A stretch of 64,000 bases of DNA from Nocardioides soli (GCF_014191495.1 NZ_JACHWR010000001.1:930001-994000), one strand, 5' to 3'; positions 8,626-17,274 are shown, counted from the first letter of the stretch. The notes: generated by a model not told the origin, from the sequence alone. Translations and numbers: made by a program.

Positions 8626-8889
8626 TCATGCCGTCTCGTCCTCGTCGGCGGACTCGAACAGCCGATGGAGGTACTCCTCGTGGTTGGCATACCGCATGCC
8701 GACGACCACGCCCTGCCCGATGATCCCGATGCCCCCGACGATGCTCGCGAGCACCAAGATGACGGTGCCGATCGCTTGACCGTCCTCGGCTGCTGCGATG
8801 AGCCCACCGAGGATAGTCAGACCCACGCCAACGTAGATGTACGTCATCGGCGTCCCCGGCCTCGGCCGCAGGTCACCTGCTTCTCTCAT
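8626..8889 (-). CDS. Small membrane protein of the immunity region
   Basis: 87 residues with two membrane segments (YIYVGVGLTILGGLIAA and TVILVLASIVGGIGIIG) and an acidic cytoplasmic tail. Start at 8889 has AGGAG 8 nt upstream. It lies between the metalloprotease gene and the integrase on the same strand. Could act in superinfection exclusion; that is inferred from place only. Confidence 0.6.
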   Translation of the reverse strand: MREAGDLRPRPGTPMTYIYVGVGLTILGGLIAAAEDGQAIGTVILVLASIVGGIGIIGQGVVVGMRYANHEEYLHRLFESADEDETA

Positions 8890-8898
8890 TCCAGGCTC

Positions 8899-9363
8899 CT
8901 AGATGGTGATGGTCGCGAGCTGCTCGTCGAGGTACGCCCGCTCGCGGGGCGTGAGGGAGCTGAGCCGGACGGCGAGCGTGTCGTCGTCGACCCAGAGCTC
9001 CCAGGCTGCCTTCTCGTGGTCGGCCTGATGCCAGGCCAGCGCGTGCCCGATCCACCGGATGCTCGGCGCCAGGAGCCGGCCGACCTTGCGGTCGATGATC
9101 AGCTCCTCCCTCATCCGCCGATCCGGAGCGCACGGGCCCCGAACGATGTGCTGGGTCTCGTGGGCGATGGTGCACCGGCGCTCGGCCTCGTCGAGGCCGT
9201 TTGCGAGATACACCCGCCGCTCGTCGAAGCTGGTCAGCCCCCACTGCCCGTCCGGAAGGTCGTCGGTCCAGACCAGCCGCCAGTCGCGGTAGGTCCCGAA
9301 GACGCGCCACGGATGGTGCCGGTGGCGGCGGGGATCGCGGAAGACGTGGATGGGGTCGACCAT
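8899..9363 (-). CDS. ImmA/IrrE-type metallopeptidase
   Basis: 154 residues with the zinc-protease signature HETQH at residues 68-72 in IAHETQHIVRG, and an N-terminal region rich in aromatic residues as in phage ImmA-like proteins. Members of this family cleave or inactivate the neighbouring phage repressor. The repressor gene lies 46 bp upstream on the same strand, which supports that partner. A third zinc ligand is expected downstream (around residues 80-100) but cannot be assigned with certainty. Confidence 0.75.
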   Translation of the reverse strand: MVDPIHVFRDPRRHRHHPWRVFGTYRDWRLVWTDDLPDGQWGLTSFDERRVYLANGLDEAERRCTIAHETQHIVRGPCAPDRRMREELIIDRKVGRLLAPSIRWIGHALAWHQADHEKAAWELWVDDDTLAVRLSSLTPRERAYLDEQLATITI

Positions 9364-9409
9364 GACCCGGGACCGTAGAGCCGACCGCCGACACTCGCTG
9401 TCCGGATGT

Positions 9410-9880
9410 CTAGCGGGGCTCCATGTCGTCGGGGTCGTCCGGTTCGGGCTCCCCCGCGCGTTCGGCGTTTCGCTGGCGCTGCTGGTTTTTCGAGACCTTC
9501 CCGGTCGTACGCGCGGCTGACCGTAGTCCGGTCAGTGCAGGCGCGCTGGTGGCGGCGGTGTCTCCACCGTGCTCACCCCTCTCCTCTGCTCGTCGGAGGA
9601 TCTCCTTGATGAGCTCCACCTCGTCGAGTGAGCTGAGGGACGGCACCGCCGTCGGCCGCACCCGGGCCTCTTCCTCGGTCAGGAAGTCCGCCGCCACGAA
9701 TGCCTCAAGGATCGGGCGGCCGTAGGCACGAGCGAACGCTGCCACCTGCTTGGCGTCCGGCGACTTGATGCCGCCGTTCTTCCATCGCGCGATCGACGGC
9801 TCAGTGACGCCGACCTTCTGCGCGATGACGCGGTTGACCTCGCCGCTGCTCCAGCGTGCGACGTACTCGCTCCAGCTCAC
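9410..9880 (-). CDS. Prophage repressor, HTH type
   Basis: 156 residues with an Xre-like HTH at the N-terminus (VNRVIAQKVGVTEPSIARWK) and a charged, low-complexity C-terminus with no peptidase domain. It is divergent from the Cro-like gene at 10135 across 254 bp containing palindromes, the usual position of the lysogeny repressor. Absence of an autocleavage domain fits control by the ImmA-like protease next door. Confidence 0.75.
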   Translation of the reverse strand: MSWSEYVARWSSGEVNRVIAQKVGVTEPSIARWKNGGIKSPDAKQVAAFARAYGRPILEAFVAADFLTEEEARVRPTAVPSLSSLDEVELIKEILRRAEERGEHGGDTAATSAPALTGLRSAARTTGKVSKNQQRQRNAERAGEPEPDDPDDMEPR

Positions 9881-9929
9881 GGCATGACCGTATTGCGGGT
9901 TCGGGGCGCATCCACGTCCCCAATCATGC

Positions 9930-10045
9930 CTTGCGTTGACGCAAGTGCGCAGGTGGCGGCATTACACGCGTGTCTTTCTGCACGTCAGGAGCCATTCGGG
10001 CTTGCGCAAGTGCCGCGTTGCCAAACCGTGACCTTCGTGTATTGC
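9930..10045. promoter_or_regulatory. Immunity operator/promoter region with CTTGCG palindromes
   Basis: CTTGCGTTGACGCAAG (9930-9945) is a perfect 7+2+7 palindrome; CTTGCGCAAG (10001-10010) is a shorter palindrome with the same half-site. ACACGCGTGT at 9964-9973 is a third. A rightward promoter is likely at TTGCCA (10018-10023) and TATTGC (10040-10045), 16-bp spacing. The rest of the 9881-10134 gap holds no gene. These are probably repressor and Cro sites. Confidence 0.55.
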
Positions 10046-10134
10046 GTTCGCGCCAGTCTCGTGCGTATTGTTCACGCATTGCCGCAAGACAGCAGGTCAG
10101 CGGCCCAGACACGCAGAAGGAAGGAGGCGAGGTG

Positions 10135-10371
10135 ATGACCGCCGTTCTCCGTCTCAAGCTCGACCAGCTCGGCAAGATCCGAGGCTGGACCGGGCTCAAG
10201 ACGGACGCCGCGCTCGCCGCGGCCATGGGCATCGACGCGGGGAACCTCTCCCGCGTCCTCAAGGGCAAGCAGCAGCCCGGCCCCAAGTTCATCGCTGCCC
10301 TGTGCACGGCGCTCAAGGCCGACCTCGAGGACCTCTTCGAGATCGTCGACGACGCCGAGGACGTGGCGTGA
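10135..10371 (+). CDS. Cro-like HTH protein, first gene of the early operon
   Basis: 78 residues with one HTH (TDAALAAAMGIDAGNLSRVLKG), preceded by AAGGAGG. It is the first rightward gene after the operator region, the standard Cro position. GTG 3 bp earlier is an alternative start. The stop overlaps the next gene by one base. Confidence 0.7.
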   Translation: MTAVLRLKLDQLGKIRGWTGLKTDAALAAAMGIDAGNLSRVLKGKQQPGPKFIAALCTALKADLEDLFEIVDDAEDVA

Positions 10372-10565
10372 TGCCGTCGCGTGAGGAGGCGATCGCGTCG
10401 GCCGGGGCGAAGCTCGCGGCCTCCGACATCGCCTGCGCGCAGATGACGCCGCGCGAGCAGGCCGAGGCCGCCTGGACCCCGACGTCGCCGTACTCGGTGG
10501 ACGAGATCGAGGACCGCATTCGTGCCCGCCGCGGGATGGCGCCGGTCCACCGGAAGGCGTCCTGA
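10371..10565 (+). CDS. Hypothetical early protein
   Basis: 64 residues, start overlapping the Cro-like stop (tgATG). Helical, no recognised domain. Same transcription unit as the Cro-like gene. Confidence 0.5.
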   Translation: MPSREEAIASAGAKLAASDIACAQMTPREQAEAAWTPTSPYSVDEIEDRIRARRGMAPVHRKAS

Positions 10566-10641
10566 CCCACCCCTAGAAAGCCGCAGGGCCCCGTCGCTGC
10601 CGAGCGAAGACCGGGACCCCACGAACGAGAGGAATCCTCGC

Positions 10642-11103
10642 ATGAGCGAGACCAGCACCACCATCACCCAGGCCGCGGCGTTGCGCGCCGCCGCCGACTT
10701 CATCGACACCCACCCCGGGCTCCCCCTGCCCTTCGCCACGTCGTACTCCACCGGTCGCGTGAAGCTCAACTACTTCCTGCACATCAACGACTTCGGCGGC
10801 CTCGCCGAGCAGAAGGCCACGGCCGCCGCGATCGTGCGAGCAGTCGGCGGGGACTGGGACAAGCAGCCCTGGGGCGACGAGTTCCGCTTCACCGCCAGCC
10901 TCGACGCCCTCACCTTCGAGGTGCAGGTGAAGCGCGAGGCCGTCTGCGAGCGGGTCGTCACCGGGACCGAGACGGTCACCGTCCCGGCCGTCGAGGCCCA
11001 GGAGGCGCAGCCGGAGCGGACCGAGGTCGTGGAGGTCGTGGAGTGGCACTGCCAGCCGCTGCTCGCCGACGAGCCGGTCGACGCTGAGGCGGTGTCGTCG
11101 TGA
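10642..11103 (+). CDS. Hypothetical early protein
   Basis: 153 residues. The N-terminal two-thirds looks folded (ALRAAADFIDTHPGLPLPFA, then LNYFLHIND and DEFRFTASLDALTFEVQV), a pattern common in actinophage early genes of unknown role. The C-terminus is a repeat of Val/Glu. ATG follows AGAGGAAT. Stop overlaps the next GTG by 4 bp. Confidence 0.55.
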   Translation: MSETSTTITQAAALRAAADFIDTHPGLPLPFATSYSTGRVKLNYFLHINDFGGLAEQKATAAAIVRAVGGDWDKQPWGDEFRFTASLDALTFEVQVKREAVCERVVTGTETVTVPAVEAQEAQPERTEVVEVVEWHCQPLLADEPVDAEAVSS

Positions 11104-11444
11104 GCGCGCGTCGTACGCCGGTGCCCACGATCGCGTTCCTCGCGGTCGCCCAGCACGCCGCCGACCACGCACTGCCCTTCCACGGCATCGACACCCCCAT
11201 CACCCCGGGCGGCCCGTTCGTGGTCAAGGTCGCCGCCGACGACATGGAGGCCTGGCTCGACACCCTCACCGACCTCTCCCCCGGCGTGACCAAGCCGGTC
11301 GGCGACGGCCCGGCTGCGGTGCTGCGTCACCGCGGTGTCGTCCCTGGCGCGATCGGCGGCGTGCCGGTCGAGGTCCTCTGCATCCTCCGCCGTCCCGCTC
11401 CCCAGGCGGCTGGGCTGCGGCTGCTGGTCGGGAGCGCGTCGTGA
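11100..11444 (+). CDS. Hypothetical early protein
   Basis: 114 residues beginning with GTG in a 4-bp overlap. Contains AADDMEAWLDTLTDLSPG, a fold-like segment, but no family could be named. Confidence 0.5.
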   Translation: MSARRTPVPTIAFLAVAQHAADHALPFHGIDTPITPGGPFVVKVAADDMEAWLDTLTDLSPGVTKPVGDGPAAVLRHRGVVPGAIGGVPVEVLCILRRPAPQAAGLRLLVGSAS

Positions 11445-11815
11445 CCGCCCCGGAGATCGGGGGGACGTACGTCGACCCGTGCACCGGCCGCTCGTACCGC
11501 GTCGTCGACGTCACGGCCCTCCACGCGGTCGTGGTCCGTGTCGACGTCCACGAGCCCGGCGTCTCCTACGTCGCCGCGCGCGAGCGGTTCGGCGACCACT
11601 TCGTGCCGGCCGACGACCTGACCGAGCTGGCCGAGGCAGTGGGTGTGCTCGTGGACGCGCTGCGTCGGCCGGGTGACCCGCTGGCGGTGGAGTTCTCGAC
11701 GGGCCCGTCGTCGTACGGGCCGTTCTGGTCGGACGCCCGGCTGGGGCAGTTGGTCGAGGTGTGGGCGCGTGAGGTTGCGGCTGCGGATGGTGCTGACGGC
11801 GGTGACCCCTCATGA
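11441..11815 (+). CDS. Hypothetical early protein
   Basis: 124 residues, translationally coupled on both sides. The N-terminus (GGTYVDPCTGRSYRVVDV) looks like a small beta-barrel; the rest is helical. Function unknown. Confidence 0.5.
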   Translation: MTAPEIGGTYVDPCTGRSYRVVDVTALHAVVVRVDVHEPGVSYVAARERFGDHFVPADDLTELAEAVGVLVDALRRPGDPLAVEFSTGPSSYGPFWSDARLGQLVEVWAREVAAADGADGGDPS

Positions 11816-12186
11816 CCACCACCGAGACCTGTGCCCACGGCTGCAACCACGTGGAGCCCTACGGCTGGGCGGTCACCGTCGGTTGTCCCGCCCACGATCC
11901 TGACGCCCGGGTCCGCGCGCTGGTCGCGCAGATCGACCCCGCCGACGTTCTCCCCGTCCTGATGCGGCTCGCCGCCGACCCGGCGATTGACGAGTACCAC
12001 TCGTGTGTCGTGTGCGGATCGCACGCGGTGATCGAGCGTGGGGTCTCGATCGTCTCGTCAGTGAAGCCCGAGGGCCAGCTAGTCGGAGTCGCCTGGTGCG
12101 CGAGCGAGCGGTGCCAGACGGACCGGCGCTCCACACGTGCTCTCGTCGAGAAGGTCGGACGCGTCACGGCTGGTGGTGACGCGTGA
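11812..12186 (+). CDS. Cys-rich hypothetical early protein
   Basis: 124 residues with cysteine pairs (ETCAHGCNH, SCVVCGSH, WCASERC) spaced as in zinc-binding folds. Coupled to its neighbours by 4-bp overlaps. Function unknown. Confidence 0.5.
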   Translation: MTTTETCAHGCNHVEPYGWAVTVGCPAHDPDARVRALVAQIDPADVLPVLMRLAADPAIDEYHSCVVCGSHAVIERGVSIVSSVKPEGQLVGVAWCASERCQTDRRSTRALVEKVGRVTAGGDA

Positions 12187-12446
12187 TGACCGCCACCGAG
12201 ACCCTCCGCCTCCCCGGCCACCCCACCACCACCCGACCGGCCCCGGCCGAGCCCACCAAGGTCCTCGAGCCGCCGCCGGCGTACGACCCGTGCGACCACC
12301 TCGACACCACCCGCCCCCACGACCTCGACACCTGCCCCTCCTGCCAGGGCCAGTGCCTCGTCGAGGTCCGCGACTGGATGACCGGCCTCGACGTGTGGAT
12401 CACCTGCCCGGCCTGCGCCGGCACCGGAGAGCGAGGCACAGCATGA
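12183..12446 (+). CDS. Small zinc-finger protein (DnaJ-type CxxCxG motifs)
   Basis: 87 residues; Pro/Thr-rich N-terminus and a C-terminal CPSCQG ... CPACAGTG pair that matches half of the DnaJ zinc-finger unit. It precedes the RecB-like nuclease by a 4-bp overlap. Probably a zinc-stabilised accessory protein. Confidence 0.5.
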   Translation: MMTATETLRLPGHPTTTRPAPAEPTKVLEPPPAYDPCDHLDTTRPHDLDTCPSCQGQCLVEVRDWMTGLDVWITCPACAGTGERGTA

Positions 12447-13477
12447 GCGACCCGTACGAGGCCGAGCAGACCGGCCCGCTGCACGTACAGAGCGACGACG
12501 CACCCGCCATCCCCGACCGGCGGCCGATGGACCACAAGCTGCAGAAGAAACAGCAGACCCGCGGCCCCATCCCCGCCCGCCAGACCAACGGCTACTACGC
12601 CGACCACGCCACCGGCGACCGGCTCCGCTCCGTCACCACAATCCTCGGCGGCGGCGTCCCCAAGCCGGCGCTCGTGCACTGGGCCGGGAACACCTGCACC
12701 GACGCCGCGATCGAGGCCGTGCCGCTGCTGGTCGCCGCGCTGCGGCGGCCCGAGCAGCTCGCCGAGCTGCGGTCGTGGATCACCCGCGCGCACACCAGGA
12801 AGAAGGACGAGCGCGCCGAGGTCGGCAAGGCCGTCCACGCCATCATCGAGTCCCGCCTCCTCGGCACCCCGCCGCCCGCGAGCGTGCGCGTCGGCGACCA
12901 GGAGTGGGCGCTCAACGGGCCCGAGCTCGCGCCGTTCATCGAGCACTTCCACCAGTTCGAGACCGACTGGCAGCCGGTCTGGAAGGCCTCGGAGATGGTC
13001 GTCGCGAACCCCGTCCACGGGTACGCCGGGACGCTCGACTACATCATCGACGGCGCCGGCCTGATCGGCGACATGCTCCGCGGCCGGGGCTACGCCGTGG
13101 ACCCGGGCGTCGACGTCATGGGCGACACCAAGACCGGCGGCGAGTGGAACCGGGTCACGTCCGCCGGTCACGTTCACGGCGTCTACCCGGAGGCGGGCCT
13201 GCAGATGTCGGCCTACCGGAACGCCGAGGTGTGCTGGCTCCGCTCCGGTGAGCGGGTCCCGATGCCGGCGACCGCGGAGGTCGGCGTGATCCTGCACCTG
13301 CGCCCGGAGGGCTACCGGGTCTACCCGGCGCGGTGCGGGGACCTGGAGTACTCCTACTTCCGTCACGCACAGATGGTCGATGAGTGGTCCTCGCGGATCG
13401 CGTCGGCGAAGGCCGACGAGTCGGTGATCGGGAAGGCGCTCGTCGCGCCGGCCGAGGCCCGCGGGGCGGTGGCCTGA
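12443..13477 (+). CDS. RecB/Cas4-like PD-(D/E)XK exonuclease
   Basis: 344 residues. Conserved nuclease features are visible in order: GKAVHAIIE (first helix, His), GYAGTLDYII (metal-binding Asp) and GDTKTGGEW (D-x-K core), then a QMSAY element as in phage RecB-family nucleases. Such enzymes resect DNA during phage recombination. ATG at 12443 overlaps the previous stop; the open frame 5' of it is a shadow. Confidence 0.75.
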   Translation: MSDPYEAEQTGPLHVQSDDAPAIPDRRPMDHKLQKKQQTRGPIPARQTNGYYADHATGDRLRSVTTILGGGVPKPALVHWAGNTCTDAAIEAVPLLVAALRRPEQLAELRSWITRAHTRKKDERAEVGKAVHAIIESRLLGTPPPASVRVGDQEWALNGPELAPFIEHFHQFETDWQPVWKASEMVVANPVHGYAGTLDYIIDGAGLIGDMLRGRGYAVDPGVDVMGDTKTGGEWNRVTSAGHVHGVYPEAGLQMSAYRNAEVCWLRSGERVPMPATAEVGVILHLRPEGYRVYPARCGDLEYSYFRHAQMVDEWSSRIASAKADESVIGKALVAPAEARGAVA

Positions 13478-13779
13478 TGTACGACCACACCGACCTGGGC
13501 GTCGACCTGATCCGCGCCGAGCGCGAGCGCCAGATCGTCGACGAGGGCTACACACCGGACCACGACCGCGCGCACTCGCACAGCGACTTACTCGACGCCG
13601 CCCTCGCCTACATCAAGGTCCAGCCGCACCTGTGGCCCTGGCACCTCTCCACGTTCAAGCCGGCGCACGACGAGCCGCACGACGACTGCGACGACCGGTG
13701 CATCCGCGACCTCGTCAAGGCCGGCGCGCTCATCGCGGCCGCCATCGACCGACTCCTCGACGACCAGAAGGACTCCTGA
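13477..13779 (+). CDS. Widespread phage protein of unknown function
   Basis: 100 residues with the pattern IRAERERQIVDEGYTPDHD, a central WPW, and RDLVKAGALIAAAIDRLLD near the end. This layout recurs in many phage genomes without a known activity; an NTP-pyrophosphatase-like helical fold has been suggested for similar proteins but I cannot support it here. Coupled start. Confidence 0.55.
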   Translation: MYDHTDLGVDLIRAERERQIVDEGYTPDHDRAHSHSDLLDAALAYIKVQPHLWPWHLSTFKPAHDEPHDDCDDRCIRDLVKAGALIAAAIDRLLDDQKDS

Positions 13780-13781
13780 TC

Positions 13782-14894
13782 ATGCCCATCCTCGACCTCC
13801 AGAAGCGCTCCCGCACCCTCGGCCGAATCCGCCTCGGCCAGAAGGGCGACCGCGGCCAGCCCCAGAAGCTCGACCGCTTCCGCCTCACCTCCGCCAGCGA
13901 GCCACTCCTCAACAAGGTCGCCGAGCTCTACGGCGGCGAGGTCCACCCCTGGACCCCTGCCGGCGGCTCCCCCGCCTTCGAGGTCATCACCGACTCCCGC
14001 CGCCTCCCGATCATGGTCCCGCCCCAGCCCGTCACCCAGTGGTTCGAGGCCTGGCGCAAGTCCGGGTGCGTCCACCGCTGCGACGGCCGCACGAACGTCT
14101 TGACCGACGAGCCGTGCGACCCCGAGGACGCGCTCCACCAGGAGGCCACCGAGAAGCCCACCACCCGCCTCAACGTCGTCCTCCGCGACGTCGAGGGCGT
14201 CGGGGTCTGGCGCGTCGAAACAAAGGGCTGGAACGCCGCCGCCGAGCTGCCCGACGTCGCTGAGTTCCTCGCCCAGGCCGGCGGCTACGTCGACGGCTGG
14301 CTGGCGCTGGAGCAGCGCACCAGCGTGGACAACTCCGGCTCCAAGGCGGTCACGCGGCACTTCATGGTGCCGATCATCGAGATCGACGTGACCCCCGCGC
14401 AGCTGATGGCCGGCCGCGGTCGGGTGGCGGCGCCGGTGCTGACGGGTGGTCCGGTCGGGGACCGGCCGGCGCTCGCTGCCGCGGGTCCGGACTACGTCGC
14501 GCTCGCCGCCGACGCCACGACGGTCGAGGAGGTCCGGGGGCTGTGGACTCGCGCGAACGATGCGGGGCACCTCACCCAGGGCCTGGACGAGCACCTCAAG
14601 CGCCGTGCGCACGAGATCACGGCCTCCGGCGCTCCTCAGGCCGGCGCGGCCGCGCGCGTCGAGGAGCCGCAGCCGGACGCCGAGGGTGTCGCGGACGCGG
14701 TGGTCGTCGACGAGGATGCGGACGCGGTGTGGCAGCAGATCGTGCTCGAGGCCGGCCGGCAGGGCATGACCGCCAGCCAGCTGCAGGACGACTTCCCTGC
14801 CCGGATGGGCGGGCTGATCCCGGACGACGCGTCGGCGGGCGAGCTGCGGCACTACCTGGGGCTGCTGCAGGGCGGGACGGGGGCCGCAGCATGA
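13782..14894 (+). CDS. Candidate recombination directionality factor, phiC31 gp3-like
   Basis: 370 residues. The first 230 or so follow the gp3-like pattern I know from Streptomyces phages: MPILDLQKRSRTLGRIRLG, KLDRFRLTS, AELYGGEVHPW, a cysteine pair (GCVHRCDG ... EPCDPED), TTRLNVVL and GVWRVETKGWNAA. In phiC31, gp3 turns the serine integrase towards excision. The phage uses a serine integrase and shows no closer RDF candidate. The C-terminal 130 residues are extra. Assignment rests on remembered family pattern. Confidence 0.6.
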   Translation: MPILDLQKRSRTLGRIRLGQKGDRGQPQKLDRFRLTSASEPLLNKVAELYGGEVHPWTPAGGSPAFEVITDSRRLPIMVPPQPVTQWFEAWRKSGCVHRCDGRTNVLTDEPCDPEDALHQEATEKPTTRLNVVLRDVEGVGVWRVETKGWNAAAELPDVAEFLAQAGGYVDGWLALEQRTSVDNSGSKAVTRHFMVPIIEIDVTPAQLMAGRGRVAAPVLTGGPVGDRPALAAAGPDYVALAADATTVEEVRGLWTRANDAGHLTQGLDEHLKRRAHEITASGAPQAGAAARVEEPQPDAEGVADAVVVDEDADAVWQQIVLEAGRQGMTASQLQDDFPARMGGLIPDDASAGELRHYLGLLQGGTGAAA

Positions 14895-15205
14895 CGCGGC
14901 CGTCGTACGTCGCAACCCCGCTCGAGCGGGTGCTCTGGGACTCCCGCAACCGGGACCGGCAGGCGATCCTCGCCATGCAACGACGCCAAGACGTCTGGTG
15001 GCGAGGCTGGGGCATCCTGCGGCGCAAGCCCTGGCGGGCGAGCCATGGCCCCCAGATCCGTGGCCGATCACCCCGCGTCGCGCTGTCCAACCTCCGACGC
15101 TGGCTCCGAGCCGCCCACGACTGCCAAGACCCCGCCGTCGCGTGCACCTGCGCAGGCAGCTTCCGCTTCCCCACTCCGGACCTGCGGCGGGGGGTGCAGT
15201 CCTGA
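14891..15205 (+). CDS. Basic hypothetical protein
   Basis: 104 residues, Arg/Trp-rich (VWWRGWGILRRKPWR), with CxC near the end (VACTCAGSF). ATG at 14891 overlaps the previous stop. No recognised domain; nucleic-acid binding is possible from charge only. Confidence 0.45.
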   Translation: MTRPSYVATPLERVLWDSRNRDRQAILAMQRRQDVWWRGWGILRRKPWRASHGPQIRGRSPRVALSNLRRWLRAAHDCQDPAVACTCAGSFRFPTPDLRRGVQS

Positions 15206-16128
15206 TGGCCGCCACGAAGTGGTGGGAGCAGCCGTTCGCCGCGCTCGACACCGAGACCACCAGCCCCGACCCCACCCAAGCCCGCATCGTCACCGCCGCC
15301 GTCGTCCACCGCATCCCCGGCCAGAGGCCCAAGCCGATCCGCTGGCTCATCGACCCCGGCGTCGACATCCCGGACGAGGCTGCCGCCGTCCACGGCTACA
15401 CCAACGACCGCATCCACGCCACCCTCGCCCAGCACGGCGCGAAGCCCGGATGGGCACTCCAGGCCGCCCCCACCGGCGCCGTCCGAGCCATGCCCGCTGA
15501 GGCCGCCATCTTCAACCTGTGCATGCAGACCGCCGGGTGCATCCTGCGCGAGCAGGCGCTGGTCGTGCACAACGCCGCGTACGACCTCACCCTCCTCGAG
15601 CACGAGGCGGCCCGGTACGACGTCGACCCGCTGTCGGTGCGGCCGGCCGGGCTGCGGGGCGTGGTGGACCCGATGGTGATCGAGAAGGCCTTCGACCAGT
15701 ACCGCAAGACCTGCTACCGCAAGAGCCCGGACGGTGCGGAGTGTGACCGGGAGACCCCGGTGCACGTGTGCGGCGGCTGCCGTGGCGGCAAGTGGAAGTG
15801 TGGCGGCTGCGGGACCACCGACCGCACCCTGACCAGCCTCTGCGCGCACTACGGCGTCGTGTTCCCCGCCGACGCCGCGCACGACGCCGCCGCCGACGCG
15901 ATCGCCTGCGTCCGGCTGCTGTTCAAGCTGCTCGGCGCGTGGCCGGAGATGGCGCGGTGGCGGCTCCCCACGCTGCACGCGCATCAGGAGACGTGGCGCC
16001 GGCAGCAGCAGAAGGGGCTGCGGGAGTTCTTCGACAAGGTCGGGAAGGACCACGACGGCTGCTGCGGGGCGTGGCCGGTGCACACCGACGCGTGCGCGGG
16101 CGCGCACCGAGAGGTGGTGGCGGCATGA
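15205..16128 (+). CDS. DnaQ-like 3'-5' exonuclease
   Basis: 307 residues. Exonuclease motif I is FAALDTETT (residues about 11-19); motif II appears as VVHNAAYDLTLL, motif III as DAAADAIACVRLL. A cysteine-rich insert with a CGGC-type zinc motif (CGGCRGGKWKCGGCG) lies between motifs II and III. Probably a proofreading-type or repair exonuclease for phage DNA. ATG at 15205 overlaps the preceding stop. Confidence 0.8.
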   Translation: MAATKWWEQPFAALDTETTSPDPTQARIVTAAVVHRIPGQRPKPIRWLIDPGVDIPDEAAAVHGYTNDRIHATLAQHGAKPGWALQAAPTGAVRAMPAEAAIFNLCMQTAGCILREQALVVHNAAYDLTLLEHEAARYDVDPLSVRPAGLRGVVDPMVIEKAFDQYRKTCYRKSPDGAECDRETPVHVCGGCRGGKWKCGGCGTTDRTLTSLCAHYGVVFPADAAHDAAADAIACVRLLFKLLGAWPEMARWRLPTLHAHQETWRRQQQKGLREFFDKVGKDHDGCCGAWPVHTDACAGAHREVVAA

Positions 16129-16349
16129 GCGCCCTCGCCGTCCCCCTGCACTGCCAGGAGACCGCCGCCGCGGTGGCCACCCGTGACCGGGCCGCGACCG
16201 CCGACCAGCTCATCGACGTCGCCTGCAAGGACGCCATCCGCCTCCTCCGCGGCGGCCGCGCCGGGATGGCGGAGTACCGGCTCGCCCGGGCCGGCACCGC
16301 CGCCGACCGGATCCTCGGCACCACGACCACGAAGGACGGCGCCCGATGA
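16125..16349 (+). CDS. Hypothetical early protein
   Basis: 74 residues, helical (ADQLIDVACKDAIRLL, AGMAEYRLARAGTAADRIL). Coupled at both ends by 4-bp overlaps. Function unknown. Confidence 0.5.
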   Translation: MSALAVPLHCQETAAAVATRDRAATADQLIDVACKDAIRLLRGGRAGMAEYRLARAGTAADRILGTTTTKDGAR

Positions 16350-17020
16350 GGTACACCACCCGCCCCCTCTCGGACCGCACCTGGTTCAACACGTCCCGGC
16401 GCTCCAGGTCCCAGTTCACCTCCACTTGGGCCGACACCCTCACTCTCCTCGAGCGCGAGATCGAGCACCTCAAGGGCCGCGAGCTCGTCATCGAGGTCGA
16501 CGTCCGTGAGCAGGACATCCGTCTCGACGGGATGCTCCGCGCATCCGCGGTCGCCTCGGACCCCGCCGTCGTGCTCGCCATGGAGTCCAAGCACGGGCCG
16601 CTGCTCTACCGGTGCGACCGGTACAACGCGCTTCCCTACCGACGGTCCACCGAGCGCGGCGAGGTCGCCCCGAAGGTCTGGATGCACAACGTCCGCGCGA
16701 TCGCGCTCACCCTCGAAGCGCTCCGCGCTGTCGACCGGTACGGCGCGACCGAGACCGGCCAGCAGTACGCCGGGTTCAAGGCACTCCCGGCCGGCCGCGC
16801 GATACCCGCCTCCCACATGACCTCCGACGAGGCGTGGTCGATCATCGGCTCCTACCAGCTGGAGCCGGTTGCGAAGTTCCGCGCGGAGGCGTGCACGGAC
16901 GAGGTCCGCGCGGCCTACCGCCGAGCGCGCGCCGCCGCCCACCCCGACCGCCACCGCGGCGACCGCACGCTGTGGGACCAGGTCGAGCAGGCCGCCGCCG
17001 TCCTGGGGGTGGCCCGGTGA
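16346..17020 (+). CDS. J-domain-like phage protein
   Basis: 224 residues. The C-terminal 35 residues (EVRAAYRRARAAAHPDRHRG, then WDQVEQAAAVLG) match helix II, the HPD signature and helix III of DnaJ, the part that stimulates Hsp70 ATPase. The N-terminal 150 residues are a separate unrecognised domain. It may recruit host DnaK to phage replication; that is inferred. Start coupled to the previous gene. Confidence 0.6.
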   Translation: MRYTTRPLSDRTWFNTSRRSRSQFTSTWADTLTLLEREIEHLKGRELVIEVDVREQDIRLDGMLRASAVASDPAVVLAMESKHGPLLYRCDRYNALPYRRSTERGEVAPKVWMHNVRAIALTLEALRAVDRYGATETGQQYAGFKALPAGRAIPASHMTSDEAWSIIGSYQLEPVAKFRAEACTDEVRAAYRRARAAAHPDRHRGDRTLWDQVEQAAAVLGVAR

Positions 17021-17274
17021 AGAACCCCGAGAACTGCGGCTACTCCGAGGGCGTCATCCACTCCCACACCGAGCACTGCCACCAGGCCGGCATCCAGCTC
17101 GGCCGCGAGCAGGAGCGCGGGCGCATCCTCGCCTGGCTCCACGACCAGGCCGCCCTCCACCACCACGCCCACGGCGACGCCGCGCGCCGCGGCGCCCTCA
17201 ACCACGCCGCCGACCGGCTCCGCGACGGCCGTGCGCCGGGCCGGGCCGAAGGAACGGAGACGACCGATGGCTGA
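17017..17274 (+). CDS. His-rich hypothetical protein
   Basis: 85 residues starting at GTG 17017 in a 4-bp overlap. Many histidines (HSHTEHCHQ and LHHHAHGD) suggest metal binding. No family recognised. Confidence 0.45.
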   Translation: MKNPENCGYSEGVIHSHTEHCHQAGIQLGREQERGRILAWLHDQAALHHHAHGDAARRGALNHAADRLRDGRAPGRAEGTETTDG

